From Rhynchopus euleeides (Eukaryota > Euglenozoa > Diplonemea > Diplonemida > Diplonemidae), in NCBI GenBank assembly GCA_963210315.1, contig OY723249.1, positions 1,302,569 through 1,366,568 on the forward strand: a stretch of 64,000 nucleotides of DNA, in the 5' to 3' direction. The stretch's first letter is position 1, and the number at the start of each line of letters is the position of its first letter. A model generated the notes under the pieces. The model did not search any database, was not told the origin of the DNA, and saw nothing but the letters and a program-made list of their open reading frames with translations. The position numbers were made by a program, and so were the translations under genes. Positions 44,049 through 53,777 of this stretch are shown piece after piece.

Positions 44049-44696
44049 ATGGCAACCGCAACGCAGGTGATGACAAATGTCACGACTCTGACGAAGACAC
44101 CTCGGGCGACCTCTACACGCCACCAGCCGAACCACACGACTGTCGATCTGTTCGTCGATGCCGTGCAGTCTCGGATAGTGCGCAAATCCCTCCCTCTCGT
44201 TTCTATCGCGTGGGTGCGCAACATCGTTGTGCTCCTCCTCTGCGCTGAGGTCATGATCGCGCTTTCGACCCACAGCATGGGTACGATGTACGGCGTGGCT
44301 GGCTGCGGCCTCTTCAGATGCGAGCACTGGTTCTACGATTCGCCTGCCTACAACGAGGACTGCGGGGCACGGGCAAGATACACAAAGGTCGCGCAACTCA
44401 GCTGGAGCGGGGCGGTGTGGTTCCTCACCAGCTCGCTGCCTATGCTGCTTCAGGGTCGGTATCCTCCGACATCGGTGCTTCTCAGCGCAGCAGGGTGCGC
44501 GCTGATCTGCGCCATCTGCTCCTCCCAGTGGTTCCACATCGACGTGTGCAACAACCAGTTCTCCGCCGGCCAGGACTCCCACATCGGGGCCTGCGCGCCC
44601 GTGAACCTCGTCGCAGCTGTGTTCACCGCATTCATCGCGCTCCTCCGGTCCACACCTGCAGGGAAGATCACGGCGACACCCCGCCACACCTGGTAG
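44049..44696 (+). CDS. Four-helix membrane protein of unknown function
   Basis: Intronless, 215 residues, ATG at 44049 after a pyrimidine-rich leader, stop TAG. Hydrophobic segments lie at about residues 57-75 (NIVVLLLCAEVMIAL), 119-135 (WSGAVWFLTSSLPMLLQ), 142-162 (SVLLSAAGCALICAICSS) and 184-202 (APVNLVAAVFTAFIALL). The loop between helices 1 and 2 holds several cysteines (CGLFRCEHW, DCGAR), as does the loop between 3 and 4, which suggests disulphide-bonded outer loops in a tetraspan/claudin-like topology. The N-terminus is Thr-rich and soluble. I do not recognise a family. Confidence 0.75.
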   Translation: MATATQVMTNVTTLTKTPRATSTRHQPNHTTVDLFVDAVQSRIVRKSLPLVSIAWVRNIVVLLLCAEVMIALSTHSMGTMYGVAGCGLFRCEHWFYDSPAYNEDCGARARYTKVAQLSWSGAVWFLTSSLPMLLQGRYPPTSVLLSAAGCALICAICSSQWFHIDVCNNQFSAGQDSHIGACAPVNLVAAVFTAFIALLRSTPAGKITATPRHTW

Positions 44697-45331
44697 ACTG
44701 GAGGGATCCTGGCCTGGCTTGGACAGTTCATTCACGGCAGAACACCGCAGGGGGAGCAGGGGCGTGACGTATCACATGGAGGGCGAGAGAGTGGGAGAGA
44801 TCGGGGTGTGAGTGTGAGTGTGTGTGAGTGTTGAATTGCGGTATTGCGAGAAGTCACCGAGGAACCGGCATCCCGGGTGCCGCTGTCTCGGGGTGCGTTC
44901 TCCGCCGCAATGGAAAGTTAGGCAGGGAGGGGGTGGGGGGGTGGGGTGGCGGGCTGCGGTGGTCCGTGTGTGTTCATGTTATTTAGTCAGGATTAGTCAG
45001 CGCTGTTTATTCTCTTTCCAATGGGGTGAGGGGGTGGGGAGGGAGTTCGTTCCGATGGAAGGATACAGTGAGTGGGGCCGATACCAAGGAAAATGCGAGC
45101 TTGGTCGCATTTTTTTCGGTGCCGCACTGATGTGGTTTTTGACACGGAGTGGTTGCATCTCCCTTATGTGGTGAAAAAAAAAACGACGGCAAAGAACCCG
45201 TTTTAAGATAACCCGGAAACAGGGGGGGGGGGGGGGGATGGGATGGGATGGGGTGGGGGTGGGGGGTCGAGATGACTCGAGATGACACGGCGCCCTAGTT
45301 TCTTGTTTGACGAGTGAGGTAACTACTTCTT

Positions 45332-45440
45332 GGGGGTCTTCGCTGGCCGTTATCCTCCGTCAATCTTCGTCAGTTTTCAGCTAATTCAACAGCAAATGCA
45401 CCAAAACGCACTGACGGTCACCCCGTAGCGAAGACCCCCC
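45332..45440. mobile_element. MITE, AGCGAAGACCCC family, copy 2
   Basis: GGGGGTCTTCGCT/AGCGAAGACCCCC ends. CTT on both sides is a probable 3-bp target duplication. Contains a short internal duplication (CCGTCAATCTTCGTCAG). Confidence 0.8.
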
Positions 45441-47157
45441 TTATCTAACTAGTTATCTAACGAGTGGTCGCTCAAAATTAAAAGAGCAATCCCTCGTAAT
45501 CACTCGTTAGTCCGCTCGTTAGATAACTAGTTATCTCGTCGACTAGTGCGCCGTGTATTTGCTAGCATTGCGAATTCTAAATTGGAGCCTCATCCAGTTT
45601 GATCTATTGGCCAGACAGAGGGCGTACTGCAGCCTTCTGCCTGTGGGCGGGCTTTGCTCTGAGGTGCAGGAAAATGAGCCACTGCTAAGAATTCATGGTG
45701 GCACACCGGCACAGTTTGACAGAGCGAAGCCCCCTCCTACCGTAGTGTTACGTCGTATCCGCACGTAGATGTGGGGGTAGTTTTGTCTCGTTACCTCGCA
45801 CATTCTCTAGATGTAAGGGGAATAAATTGCCTGTCTGGACACCCGATGCCCGTTGCAGTCAACGACGCAGTTCGGCACTGCAGAGACCCAATGCAGGCAG
45901 GAAGAGTTGCTGACGTTGTCGAGGTCACACAGACCCATAGGTGCTCGCAGCTGCCCCGACATCCATGCGTGAAATTTCACGCAGCCTTTGGCATGATACT
46001 GGAATGCCTTTCGGTACCTCGCCATCTCGCCACAACCACGGCTCTTCGGGCTTGGGGGTTCCCTTTGCAACAGTTACAACGTGCCAGCCAGGCTGCCTGC
46101 CTGTAGCTCGCTGAACGCATCTGGGACTGTTTGGTATCTGCTGGTGCTCCTTGGCGATCCGGAGTTCCGCCTGACGTCTCCTGCTTGTGGAGTCCGATGC
46201 GAAGAGTGAGCGGCAGCAACAGCCGTCACGGAACCATGGATACTTCCCTCTCAGTGGGGAACGACACTCAAAGGCATGCCTTTCACATGGGGTTAAAACC
46301 TCCAGATGTACGAGAGTTCCGAGGCAACTTCACCTTCACATAACTCGTCATTTCACTGGGAAGAAGAAAGTGCCAGTGTTACGACTGTATGTTATACCAC
46401 AAAAAAAATAAGGAACGAACCTCAATGAAGGGGGGGAAATAAAAACAACAATTCTATCGGGAACTGGTTCTAAGAAAGGGGGTTGGGGGGGGGGGTTCGA
46501 CCACACCGCGGAAAGAATCTTTTCGGCAGCACCGGTATTTTTTCTGCGTTTTTTTCCCCTGTCGATACATTTTCCACTCGGCTGTACGTGGCGCTGTCTT
46601 TTGAGGCCACTGGAACGAATATGAAAATGGAACCCAAAACAACCATGAAAGGATACCACACCACCCACCCCACCCTCGCCCCCACGCTCTCTTAAGATCC
46701 CCGCCCCCCTTCCCCACCTCCCTGATTCTGCTGTTCATCTGGCCCAGCGCTCCTCGCCAAGACGGAGGCAGATTTGCCCGAAAAAGGGGAAATCATGTGC
46801 AGGGATTGGCCTGTTTCTGAGGCCTGTTCTCAAAAATAAACACACTAGAGGCTCCGTAGATGGATATATTGGGAGGGGGCTTTGAGGAAAGCCGGTTTTT
46901 TTTTCTCGGGGAACATGCCGGCGCCGTCGGGTTAAGCCCTGACTTGTGTTAGCCCCACTCCCACACGTGAGCCACCCTTTTTAGGGTGGGTTTCATGTTC
47001 TCTGGGTACACGGGACTCCTCAGAGCCAGGGCGAAGTTGGTCTCACGGGAAAAACGCTGTGGGCCATTCGCCCTGTGTCAAGCTGTGTCGGCGGGGTACC
47101 CAATGTGTTGTGGCACTCACGTTCCGCTTTCCTGACGTTCGAGCGAAGGCTTTCAGT

Positions 47158-47255
47158 GGGGGTCTTCGCTACAGGGTGATCGTCAGTGCATTTTGGTGTA
47201 TTTCCTGTTGAATTGGCTGAAAACTGACGAAGTTTGTCGACCAGCGAAGACCCCC
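47158..47255. mobile_element. MITE, AGCGAAGACCCC family, copy 3 (inverted)
   Basis: Same ends and interior in reverse; AGT on both sides is a probable 3-bp target duplication. Confidence 0.8.
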
Positions 47256-47564
47256 AGTATATTCTTTCTATTTTAGCCCCGACTCGCGCTAAGACTCGGG
47301 GCACCCGCATCCTCGAGACGCTGTGCTGACGGAACAGAGAACTGCGGCGAAATCTGGTTTCATGCCTCCCCTTCCCACCCCCCCCCCCCCAAACATTTTT
47401 GGCAGTCAGAATACAATACCCGCCTCAACAACAAAAAGGGCATTTTTTTGGGGTGCGCACATATTCACCCACCCACCCACCCTCCCCCCCCTCCCGCCAC
47501 CACCATCATCAAAGAACCCATTTCTTACGCATTCCCCCCCCCCCCACCCCACCGCCACACCGAG

Positions 47565-48365
47565 CAGGCATGTCGCTAAGCGTCGACCGTCGACCCAGTG
47601 ATTTTGGGTTTCCCCCCCCATAAAAAAGCGTCGACCCAGCGTCGACCCAGTGGAACTGGGTTGACGCTTGGTCGAGGCTTGGAGCGTCGACCCAGTGGAA
47701 CTGGGTTGCCATTCAAGCCTGGACCAAGCGTCAACCCATTTATTACGCTGGGTCGACGCTAACCTAGCGTTGACCCGGTTACACTGGGTCGACGCTCACC
47801 AAGCGTCGACCAAGCGTCAACCTACTTTCACTGGGTCGACGTCGAAGAGAGTATGGTTTTGCAGGAACAGATGCTCACTACCGTGGCCTCCGGCGGCTGG
47901 GGGGCTCCGCCCCCCAGACCCCCTGTGACGTATGTCTCGTACTCAAGTCATTCGATTCCCACCAGGTCAGGGAATCCAACCACTCCAATAGCCTCAGGGA
48001 CGCAGCCAACTCACACAGAATCTGCACACAATGAACAGATGTTCACTACCGTGGCCTCCGGCGGCTGGGGGGCTCTGCCCCCCAGACCCCCCATCTCGCG
48101 TGCCCGTCTCGTAACCAAGTCCTTGCGCTTCAACGGCCGTGGCATATCAGGGGGTAGCGTCGAAATCATGGTCCCGAAACCATTTTGTGGGTTTCCTCCG
48201 GCACCCGAGTGGCGCGAGCGGGAGAGGAACCACGGAAGGAACCCAGCGCCTTACACCGTGCCCACCTAGTGGTCCACCGATGGGGAAATGAGGCAACAAC
48301 ACGAGCGCGCGCGAAGCGCGCGCGAGAAAAATTTGCCCCTAGTGTTTTCCCCCCTGACCCCCAGT
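47565..48365 (-). repeat. 0.8-kb repeat, inverted partner of 31930-32700
   Basis: Same modules in reverse order: TTAGCGACATGCC end, GTCGACGC iterons (47580-47840), GGA-loop hairpins (47865, 48033), GCGCGC-GAA-GCGCGC hairpin (48305-48323) and CCTAGTGTTTTCCCCCCTGA. It has one extra iteron stretch (47755-47785) and a few indels. Confidence 0.9.
48033..48334 (-). repeat. Two-hairpin element, copy 2
   Basis: Reverse orientation of the unit at 31945-32244. Confidence 0.75.
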
Positions 48366-48575
48366 GTAGGCAGGCCCTGTATTAAACTGTATTAAACACG
48401 TTTGTATTAAACTGTATTAAACTCGGCGCTTTTTGAGTTTAGTACAAGGTACGTTTGTCACTGCAGGTACGGCACCACACAGACCCCCACACAGGAGGAT
48501 TATCCATCACAGGGCCTAATCTAAGGGGGGTCGGGGGGGGGTCAAAGACCCCCCCCCCCCCGCAGTTTGGGCCCC

Positions 48576-48845
48576 CACCACGGACTAGTCGCCCGGACGA
48601 CTAGTCGGGACGACGGGTGAAATGACGACGGGTGAAACGACGGGTGGCACCCGTCGGCACGACGGGTGAACCTGCTGAAACGACGGGTGTTCCAGCCATT
48701 TCCTGTTGATATGGGCCAATTTCCATTGAAAACTAGGGGAGTACCTTGCATGGCATCAGGTTATTTTTCACGCCGAACTATCTTCCCTGCACAGACCCAC
48801 CCCCCCATTACTTTCCATTTACAATTCCTAGTTGGTGAAGGGGCT
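48576..48845. repeat. Left terminal inverted repeat of copy B
   Basis: CGACGGGTG iterons to about 48695, then unique sequence ending TTCCTAGTTGGTGA. Confidence 0.85.
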
Positions 48846-49006
48846 GCCCACCGGTGGACCACCAGGAGGGGGGTGAGCCATCCAGGTGGGCAGGGGGCCT
48901 GGGGGTGGGGCCTCAAAACAACTCCCTCCCACGACGTCACTCCGCTCTCGAGGACAAACAAAATCACCTACGTACCTGAACTGCCAAACACCCCCCCCCC
49001 CCTCAC

Positions 49007-50416
49007 TTACGGGTGCGCGGATCTCATGTGCTCGTCGCGCTTTACAGTGGTTTTAAAGAGCTCGAAACAAACACAGCAACGCTTTTTCAGCACGCGCGAA
49101 TGGTGACTGAGGTAGTGCTGGCTCAGTCCCTTCGGTTGTCCGTTTGCCGCACTCCTGGCATGTGACAGTGCAGGTCTGACACGGCGCGTTGTTTTGTGGC
49201 CGATGTGCAGCATCATAATGCGCAAACAGTGCTTCTCTCGTGTGGGCAACTTTGGAGCACACAATGCAGATATGCTGCTGCACAGGCACTGTACCGGATG
49301 GCGTTGGTTCTGGCACTTCTGGCACATCCTCGCTGTTGCCCCAGGATTTGGACTTGCAGATGCATGCGAGCAGCGTTGCCTTTGGAGTGGTGTTTTCCGG
49401 GTCGCCCAGAAATTGTTGGCCCCATCGCCCCCTTTTTGTGACGTGAGATCCAAGGCCGAGGGACTCGAGTCTCCGCTGCAGTGCTGCCGTTGCTCCCTTC
49501 CAACAAGCGTTCCTCGCAGTGACACGGCGGCAAAGCTTTATCGCGCCGAACTTCAGGAGGGTCGGTTGGTCCAGCAGGCCGCACCCCTTGCCTTTGGTCC
49601 TCTGCATTTCGAAGAGCAGCAGGTCCCGTTCGGCGGTCTGCTGCGATGTCACCCTCAGGGCATGGCGTTTGGAGACGCCATTCCCCCTCTCCAGTTCCTC
49701 GTCACTCAGGGCGAGGGGGTGTGCATCTTCTGGATCAAACCAGTGGCTCATCGAATATGGATATATGTAACACCACGCCCCTCGGATGTTCTCCCAGGTG
49801 ACACCCACTCCAGGACAAACACAAGGATGTGCATTGCGATGAGCGAGAAGATGAACTCTTTCGCGCACTTTCCCTCCTGGTGGTACTTGATGGGGATGTC
49901 GTTGTAGCGGAAATGCACAAGCATTTCCATTACAATACAGAGTAGATGCTGCACCCCTTCGTCTTGGCAATGGTGAGTAAGCGACTCAGAACATCTCTGA
50001 CCTGGTTTCCCGTCATGTTGGAACACGTTGAGCTGCCAAGGACAGCCTTCTGCACGGCAGGTCCATCAGGCAAGATCTCTGCGAGTATTGCGATGAACCC
50101 GTTTATGTCGTGCAGGGGGTGTGATCGTGTACGCTGTGGAGGTGAACACCCCTGCGTACAGGCTCTCAAACCCAGCTTCATGAAGTTCCTGGATGCTAGC
50201 CCTGTGGCAGGCGTGGAGCTGTTTCAACCAGTCATTTCGTGGTGTGGTACAAAACGCGCTCCTGTGCGAAGATGACCCCATCTTACTAAATGCCGACCAC
50301 AGCTCAAGATGGTCCCCTGCTACCCTAAGCAGGCGAGCCGAAACATCACGTTCGCCTTTTCGAAAACCCCTCTCTGCACTCTTGCGATTTGCTTCAGGAA
50401 GTTGAACGTGAACCAC
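49007..50416 (-). pseudogene. Main protein of transposon copy B, frameshifted
   Basis: Minus-strand pieces 50416-50066, 50181-49930, 50026-49748, 49970-49053 and 49525-49007 lie in different frames. Together they follow the order of the copy A protein: W-x2-Q-(L/V)-H and EAGF, then HDINGFIAILAEILPDG, then HFRYNDIP, then HWFDPEDAHPL, then ERDL. Unlike copy A, the C-terminus carries C2H2 zinc fingers: one with C-x2-C-x12-H-x4-H near 49230, a probable second near 49140 split by a frameshift, and a third of the same spacing at the very end. Overlapping frames at indels show decay. Confidence 0.6.
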
Positions 50417-50546
50417 GTTCTGTACTCATCCTTCTGCTAATCGGCAACTGTCACCAACCGTGTTGCGAAGGCACCGTCGAAAATTCCTACGGCCAGCCTG
50501 CTCTGCTGGGTCTTCTGTGCCTGTTTCTTCTCCGCCTCGTACAGCT

Positions 50547-50948
50547 TCACCATAGCTGCAGTGCCGCGGGGCAGGCGTCGGCCATCTCCTTGAGCCCTGT
50601 CGGGTGGTCCTTCCCGTTGCTCTTCCGGAGGCCCAACCCGACAAACTCGATGTCTGACCCGCTATTGACACGGGCAGCGTACATCGTGCGACCCTCCTTC
50701 GCGGTCGACTTGCTGATCACCCCACCCCCCAGCTTCTCATACTTTTTGTACAGGGCAAGACTGATGATGGGATCAGTCGACTTGATGGTAGTATCCGCCA
50801 GCTTGCCGAGAAGCTGCTTCAGGGCCATGTGGCTCAACCCATCAGCATCACGCTCGACAACATACGTGTTGATCCAAGCACGTACAAACACCGTCATGTC
50901 CACAGCGCTGGCGAGGGCCTGCGCTGCAGTACGCTTTGCCGCTGGCAT
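50547..50948 (-). CDS. Small first protein of transposon copy B
   Basis: 133 residues, ATG at 50948, stop TGA. Helical N-terminal part (AAQALASAVDMTVFVRAWIN, LSHMALKQLLGKLADTTIKS), then a beta-like region. The frame right after the stop continues with a charged helix in the +1 frame (LYEAEKKQAQKTQQSRLAVG), so the original product was probably longer. It corresponds in position to 16431-16823. No known family. Confidence 0.5.
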   Translation of the reverse strand: MPAAKRTAAQALASAVDMTVFVRAWINTYVVERDADGLSHMALKQLLGKLADTTIKSTDPIISLALYKKYEKLGGGVISKSTAKEGRTMYAARVNSGSDIEFVGLGLRKSNGKDHPTGLKEMADACPAALQLW

Positions 50949-51214
50949 TGATTGGTGTGGCTCGTCTGGGTGGCCTGGGTGGTGATGATGGTATCTTGGG
51001 GTATCTTGGCCTGGGTGGTGATGAGGGTACGGTATCTTGGAGACTGCCTTGTGGGTTGTGCAAGGGTTGGGGGCTGGGGCGAAAATTTGCCTGGCAGAAA
51101 AGTGATCACCTTCATGAAGTAGGTTGCTCTGTCAAACTGACACAGTTTGTCAGAGTCAAGATCCCTCGAACAATGAAAATCCACGAGAACAGCCGTCGCA
51201 CATGCACTTGAGGC

Positions 51215-51523
51215 CCCATCACCAACTAGGAATTGTAAATGGAAAGTAATGGGGGGTGGGTCTGTGCAGGGAAGATAGTTCGGCGTGAAAAATAACCTGA
51301 TGCCATGCAAGGTACTCCCCTAGTTTTCAATGGAAATTGGCCCATATCAACAGGAAATGGCTGGAACACCCGTCGTTTCAGCAGGTTCACCCGTCGTGCC
51401 GACGGGTGGCACCCGTCGACTCGACGGGTCCACCCGTCGAGTCGACGGGTGCCGCCTGTCGAGTTTTCACCCGTCGTCCCGACTAGTCGACCCCACCCGT
51501 CACTGCCCGACTAGTCCGTGGTG
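51215..51523. repeat. Right terminal inverted repeat of copy B
   Basis: Complement of the left end, with more CACCCGTCG/CGACGGGTG iterons (51369-51508) than the left array has. Confidence 0.85.
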
Positions 51524-51684
51524 CCCTGGGGGGTCACTTTTAGCGGGGGCGGGGGGAGATTTCCCTGGGGGCCAGTAGGAATGGGGTCTCCTGGCTGGGG
51601 AGCATGTTCAGCCCCGGTGCAGAGCCGCCTTGAGTCTAAGAGATGTCTGTCAAGTTCGTGCAGCAAGTCGTTGACACGTGCAAG

Positions 51685-51838
51685 GAACAGATGCTCACTA
51701 CCGTGGCCTCCGGCGGCTGGGGGGCTCCGCCCCCCAGACCCCCCCTGTAGCGTGTGCCTGTCTCGCAAGTCCTTGAGCGTATGCGAGTGGCCATCTCCGC
51801 GTAGTCTCGGGCGCGCGAAGCGCGCCCGAGAAATTTGC
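51685..51838 (-). repeat. Two-hairpin element, copy 3 (short)
   Basis: GAACAGATGCTCACTACCGT, the GGA-loop hairpin, about 60 bp, then GGGCGCGC-GAA-GCGCGCCC and AGAAATTT. The interior is shorter than in copies 1 and 2. It ends 12 bases before the start codon of the transposase remnant. Confidence 0.75.
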
Positions 51839-51849
51839 ACCTGGGAAAA

Positions 51850-52236
51850 ATGTCGGGGGGACGTCCTGCCTGCTGGAGCCACGGTGAGTTCACCGAGGCG
51901 ACGAAGTGCAAGCACTGTGGCTTGCGCGCCTCGGGGAAGTCCGCATCGCGGCTCAAGAGCCACCTGCGGGGCTGCGAGAAGGCCCCCGAGGCCGTGAAGC
52001 AGAAGGCCACGGACGCCCCCACCACCACCCCGAAGAGGAAGGCCCCGGGGACTGACGGCCCAGGACCGGCGAAGCGGATGGCGCTCGGTGTTCCCCTGCC
52101 CTCAGCCAGCGAGAGGGCAATGATCGACATCGCCTGGTGTCGGTTCATCTTCAGCCGTGTTGTAGAGAACCCCTACTTCCAGGCCGGGCCCCCTCTCCAA
52201 AGAAGCGACACCCCCTCTGCCCCCATGACCTGCACA
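51850..52236 (+). pseudogene. N-terminal remnant of a hAT transposase (BED finger)
   Basis: ATG at 51850. A BED-type zinc finger is visible: EATKCKHCG ... SRLKSHLRGC (about residues 18-47), then a basic/Pro linker. The typical start of the hAT core follows (SERAMIDIAWCRFIFSRVVE, NPYFQ). Homology stops at about 52215, shortly before a small TIR element at 52260. No dimerisation domain or catalytic core follows downstream, so the gene is truncated. Confidence 0.65.
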
Positions 52237-52259
52237 CAAGGGTACTATAGTGTACAAAA

Positions 52260-52744
52260 CCTGTATTACTGGGGGGGGGCAAATACAAGGGTATACTCTT
52301 CTATTCACCGTGCCAGCTTACGTAATTCAGGGTTTTCAAAAAATTGTTTTTTAGCTGAAAAGTTGTCTAGTATGCAAATACAAGAGTATATACTCTTGTA
52401 TTTGCATACTAGAAATATGGCCTCCGGGTGGGCCCTCATGGGGCAGCGGCGCCGAAGAGACAATACGAGCGTCCTCTTGGCCTTTCCCACCCCGAGGCGA
52501 CTCCCACCCGACCGTGACGACTCCAGACAGGAGGCCCACTGGCCTGGGGGAGGTCATTGGAAGTACAAAATATGATGAAAACCCCACAAAAGTTCTTCAA
52601 AAGTCTAGTATGCAAATACAAGAGTATACTCTTGTATTTGCTCGGTGAACTTTTTAAAATCGCGATTTCTGGAGTACTCTTGTATTAGCATATACCCTTG
52701 TATTTGCATATACTCTTGTATTTGCCCCCCCCCCAGTAAACAGG
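52260..52744. mobile_element. 0.48-kb TIR element with TATACTCTTGTATTTGC iterons
   Basis: Ends CCTGTATTACTGGGGGGGGG and its complement at 52727-52744 with one indel. Inside each end, and twice internally (52367-52410 and 52604-52642), are CAAATACAAGAGTATA words arranged as palindromes. No coding capacity. Confidence 0.75.
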
Positions 52745-52789
52745 ATGCAGATTTTGGGGACCTGTATTATACCTACACTGCTGACCCCC

Positions 52790-52862
52790 CCCCCCCCCCC
52801 CCCCCAAAACAGGAGCGTCAACCCACCAAATCTCCAAAATCGAAAAGTTAGCGACAGGCCTG
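52790..52862 (-). repeat. Inverted copy of the repeat at 31855-31925
   Basis: ACCCACCAAATCTCCAAAAT, then CGAAAAGTTAGCGACAGGCC; nearly exact complement. Confidence 0.85.
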
Positions 52863-53642
52863 CACACCGAGTGAAAGTGGGGGGGGGGGGGGGGCGTTCC
52901 GACTCTGCTCTCCGCGATGATGCCGCCTGACCCCCCCCCCCCTCCCCACCCTGCCACCTTTCCACTTGAAGATCAGTGGTTTGGGTTAACGTGATTTCTG
53001 ACTCTGTGACCAGCCGCCGCCCCTCTTCCCCCCCTCCTTTCTATTCTTGTGTGTTCTTCTTGCTGAGGTTTGAGATCTCTCGTCTGTGACTGGTCTGCTC
53101 GCCGATGCTAACAGGTGTGTCTGTCTGTGTCTATGTGGTGCCAAGATTTTATGGCGGGTGTCAGCCCTCAGGCGTGTTGGGTGGAGGGACCAGCCAGTTC
53201 CCCGCTGGCTGAGCCTATCCAGAGGAACGCGGTCGCTCCGCCATGTTATGCGATGCTGCAAGGAAGGGGATCGGATCGGGGGAACCCGGATTCGCTCTTA
53301 CCTGTGTGCATATCATCAAAACAAAAAAGCACAATACACCGGAGCGCATTAAAAATATAAAAAAATCATCTACGGTGCGGTGTGCTGATCACTTTGCAAG
53401 GTGGTAGACCCAGCGCGAATTTGTGTGCCCCACCTCTCGTGTGGTGGTGTTGGTGTCTTACTTAGAAACTGTGCCTGTTAGTGAACGTGAGGATTCCGAA
53501 CGCTGCCGCAAAAAAAAATGCTCTTTATTCAGGCAAACACGCCGGGTTTTTTTTCCTGAAGAATAATCACGCCGGCAGTACCCGTTCCATGATCCGCCAG
53601 TCCCGATTTTTTTTGGCGAAGAGAAACATATGGCACATGTGG
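52863..53642. other. No gene seen
   Basis: Spacer before the retrotransposon; only short frames. Confidence 0.6.
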
Positions 53643-53740
53643 TTTTTGCAAGAACAGCTAGCTTTTCGCACTAAAAAGACTCGTGGCAGCGTTCGGTATC
53701 CTGCACACATGCACTAGCAGGCACCGTTCGTACAAACAAA
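53643..53740 (+). repeat. Split direct repeat A1
   Basis: 98 bp, TTTTTGCAAGAACAGCTAGC to CCGTTCGTACAAACAAA; matches 57742-57839. Confidence 0.95.
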
Positions 53741-53777
53741 AAGTTGTTCGTACGTTTAGACCACACACCCTTAAACA

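Larger units (their letters stand above)
44697..47564. other. Intergenic with two small elements
   Basis: No supported gene. Holds G/C runs (45222-45240, 46478-46497, 47377-47390), a cluster of ACTAGTTATCT/ACGAGT words at 45441-45553, and two MITEs listed separately. Confidence 0.6.
48576..51523 (-). mobile_element. 2.95-kb DNA transposon, copy B of the unrecognised family
   Basis: Inverted ends start CACCACGGACTAGTCG and run about 290 bp (48576 to about 48845, and about 51215-51523). The outer part is an array of CGACGGGTG/CACCCGTCG words; the inner part is unique sequence (GGGGAGTACCTTGCATGGCA and onward), almost identical between ends. Minus-strand proteins align with those of the element at 14714, but the end sequences are unrelated apart from the plan. 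C-runs at both edges hide any target duplication. Confidence 0.75.
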
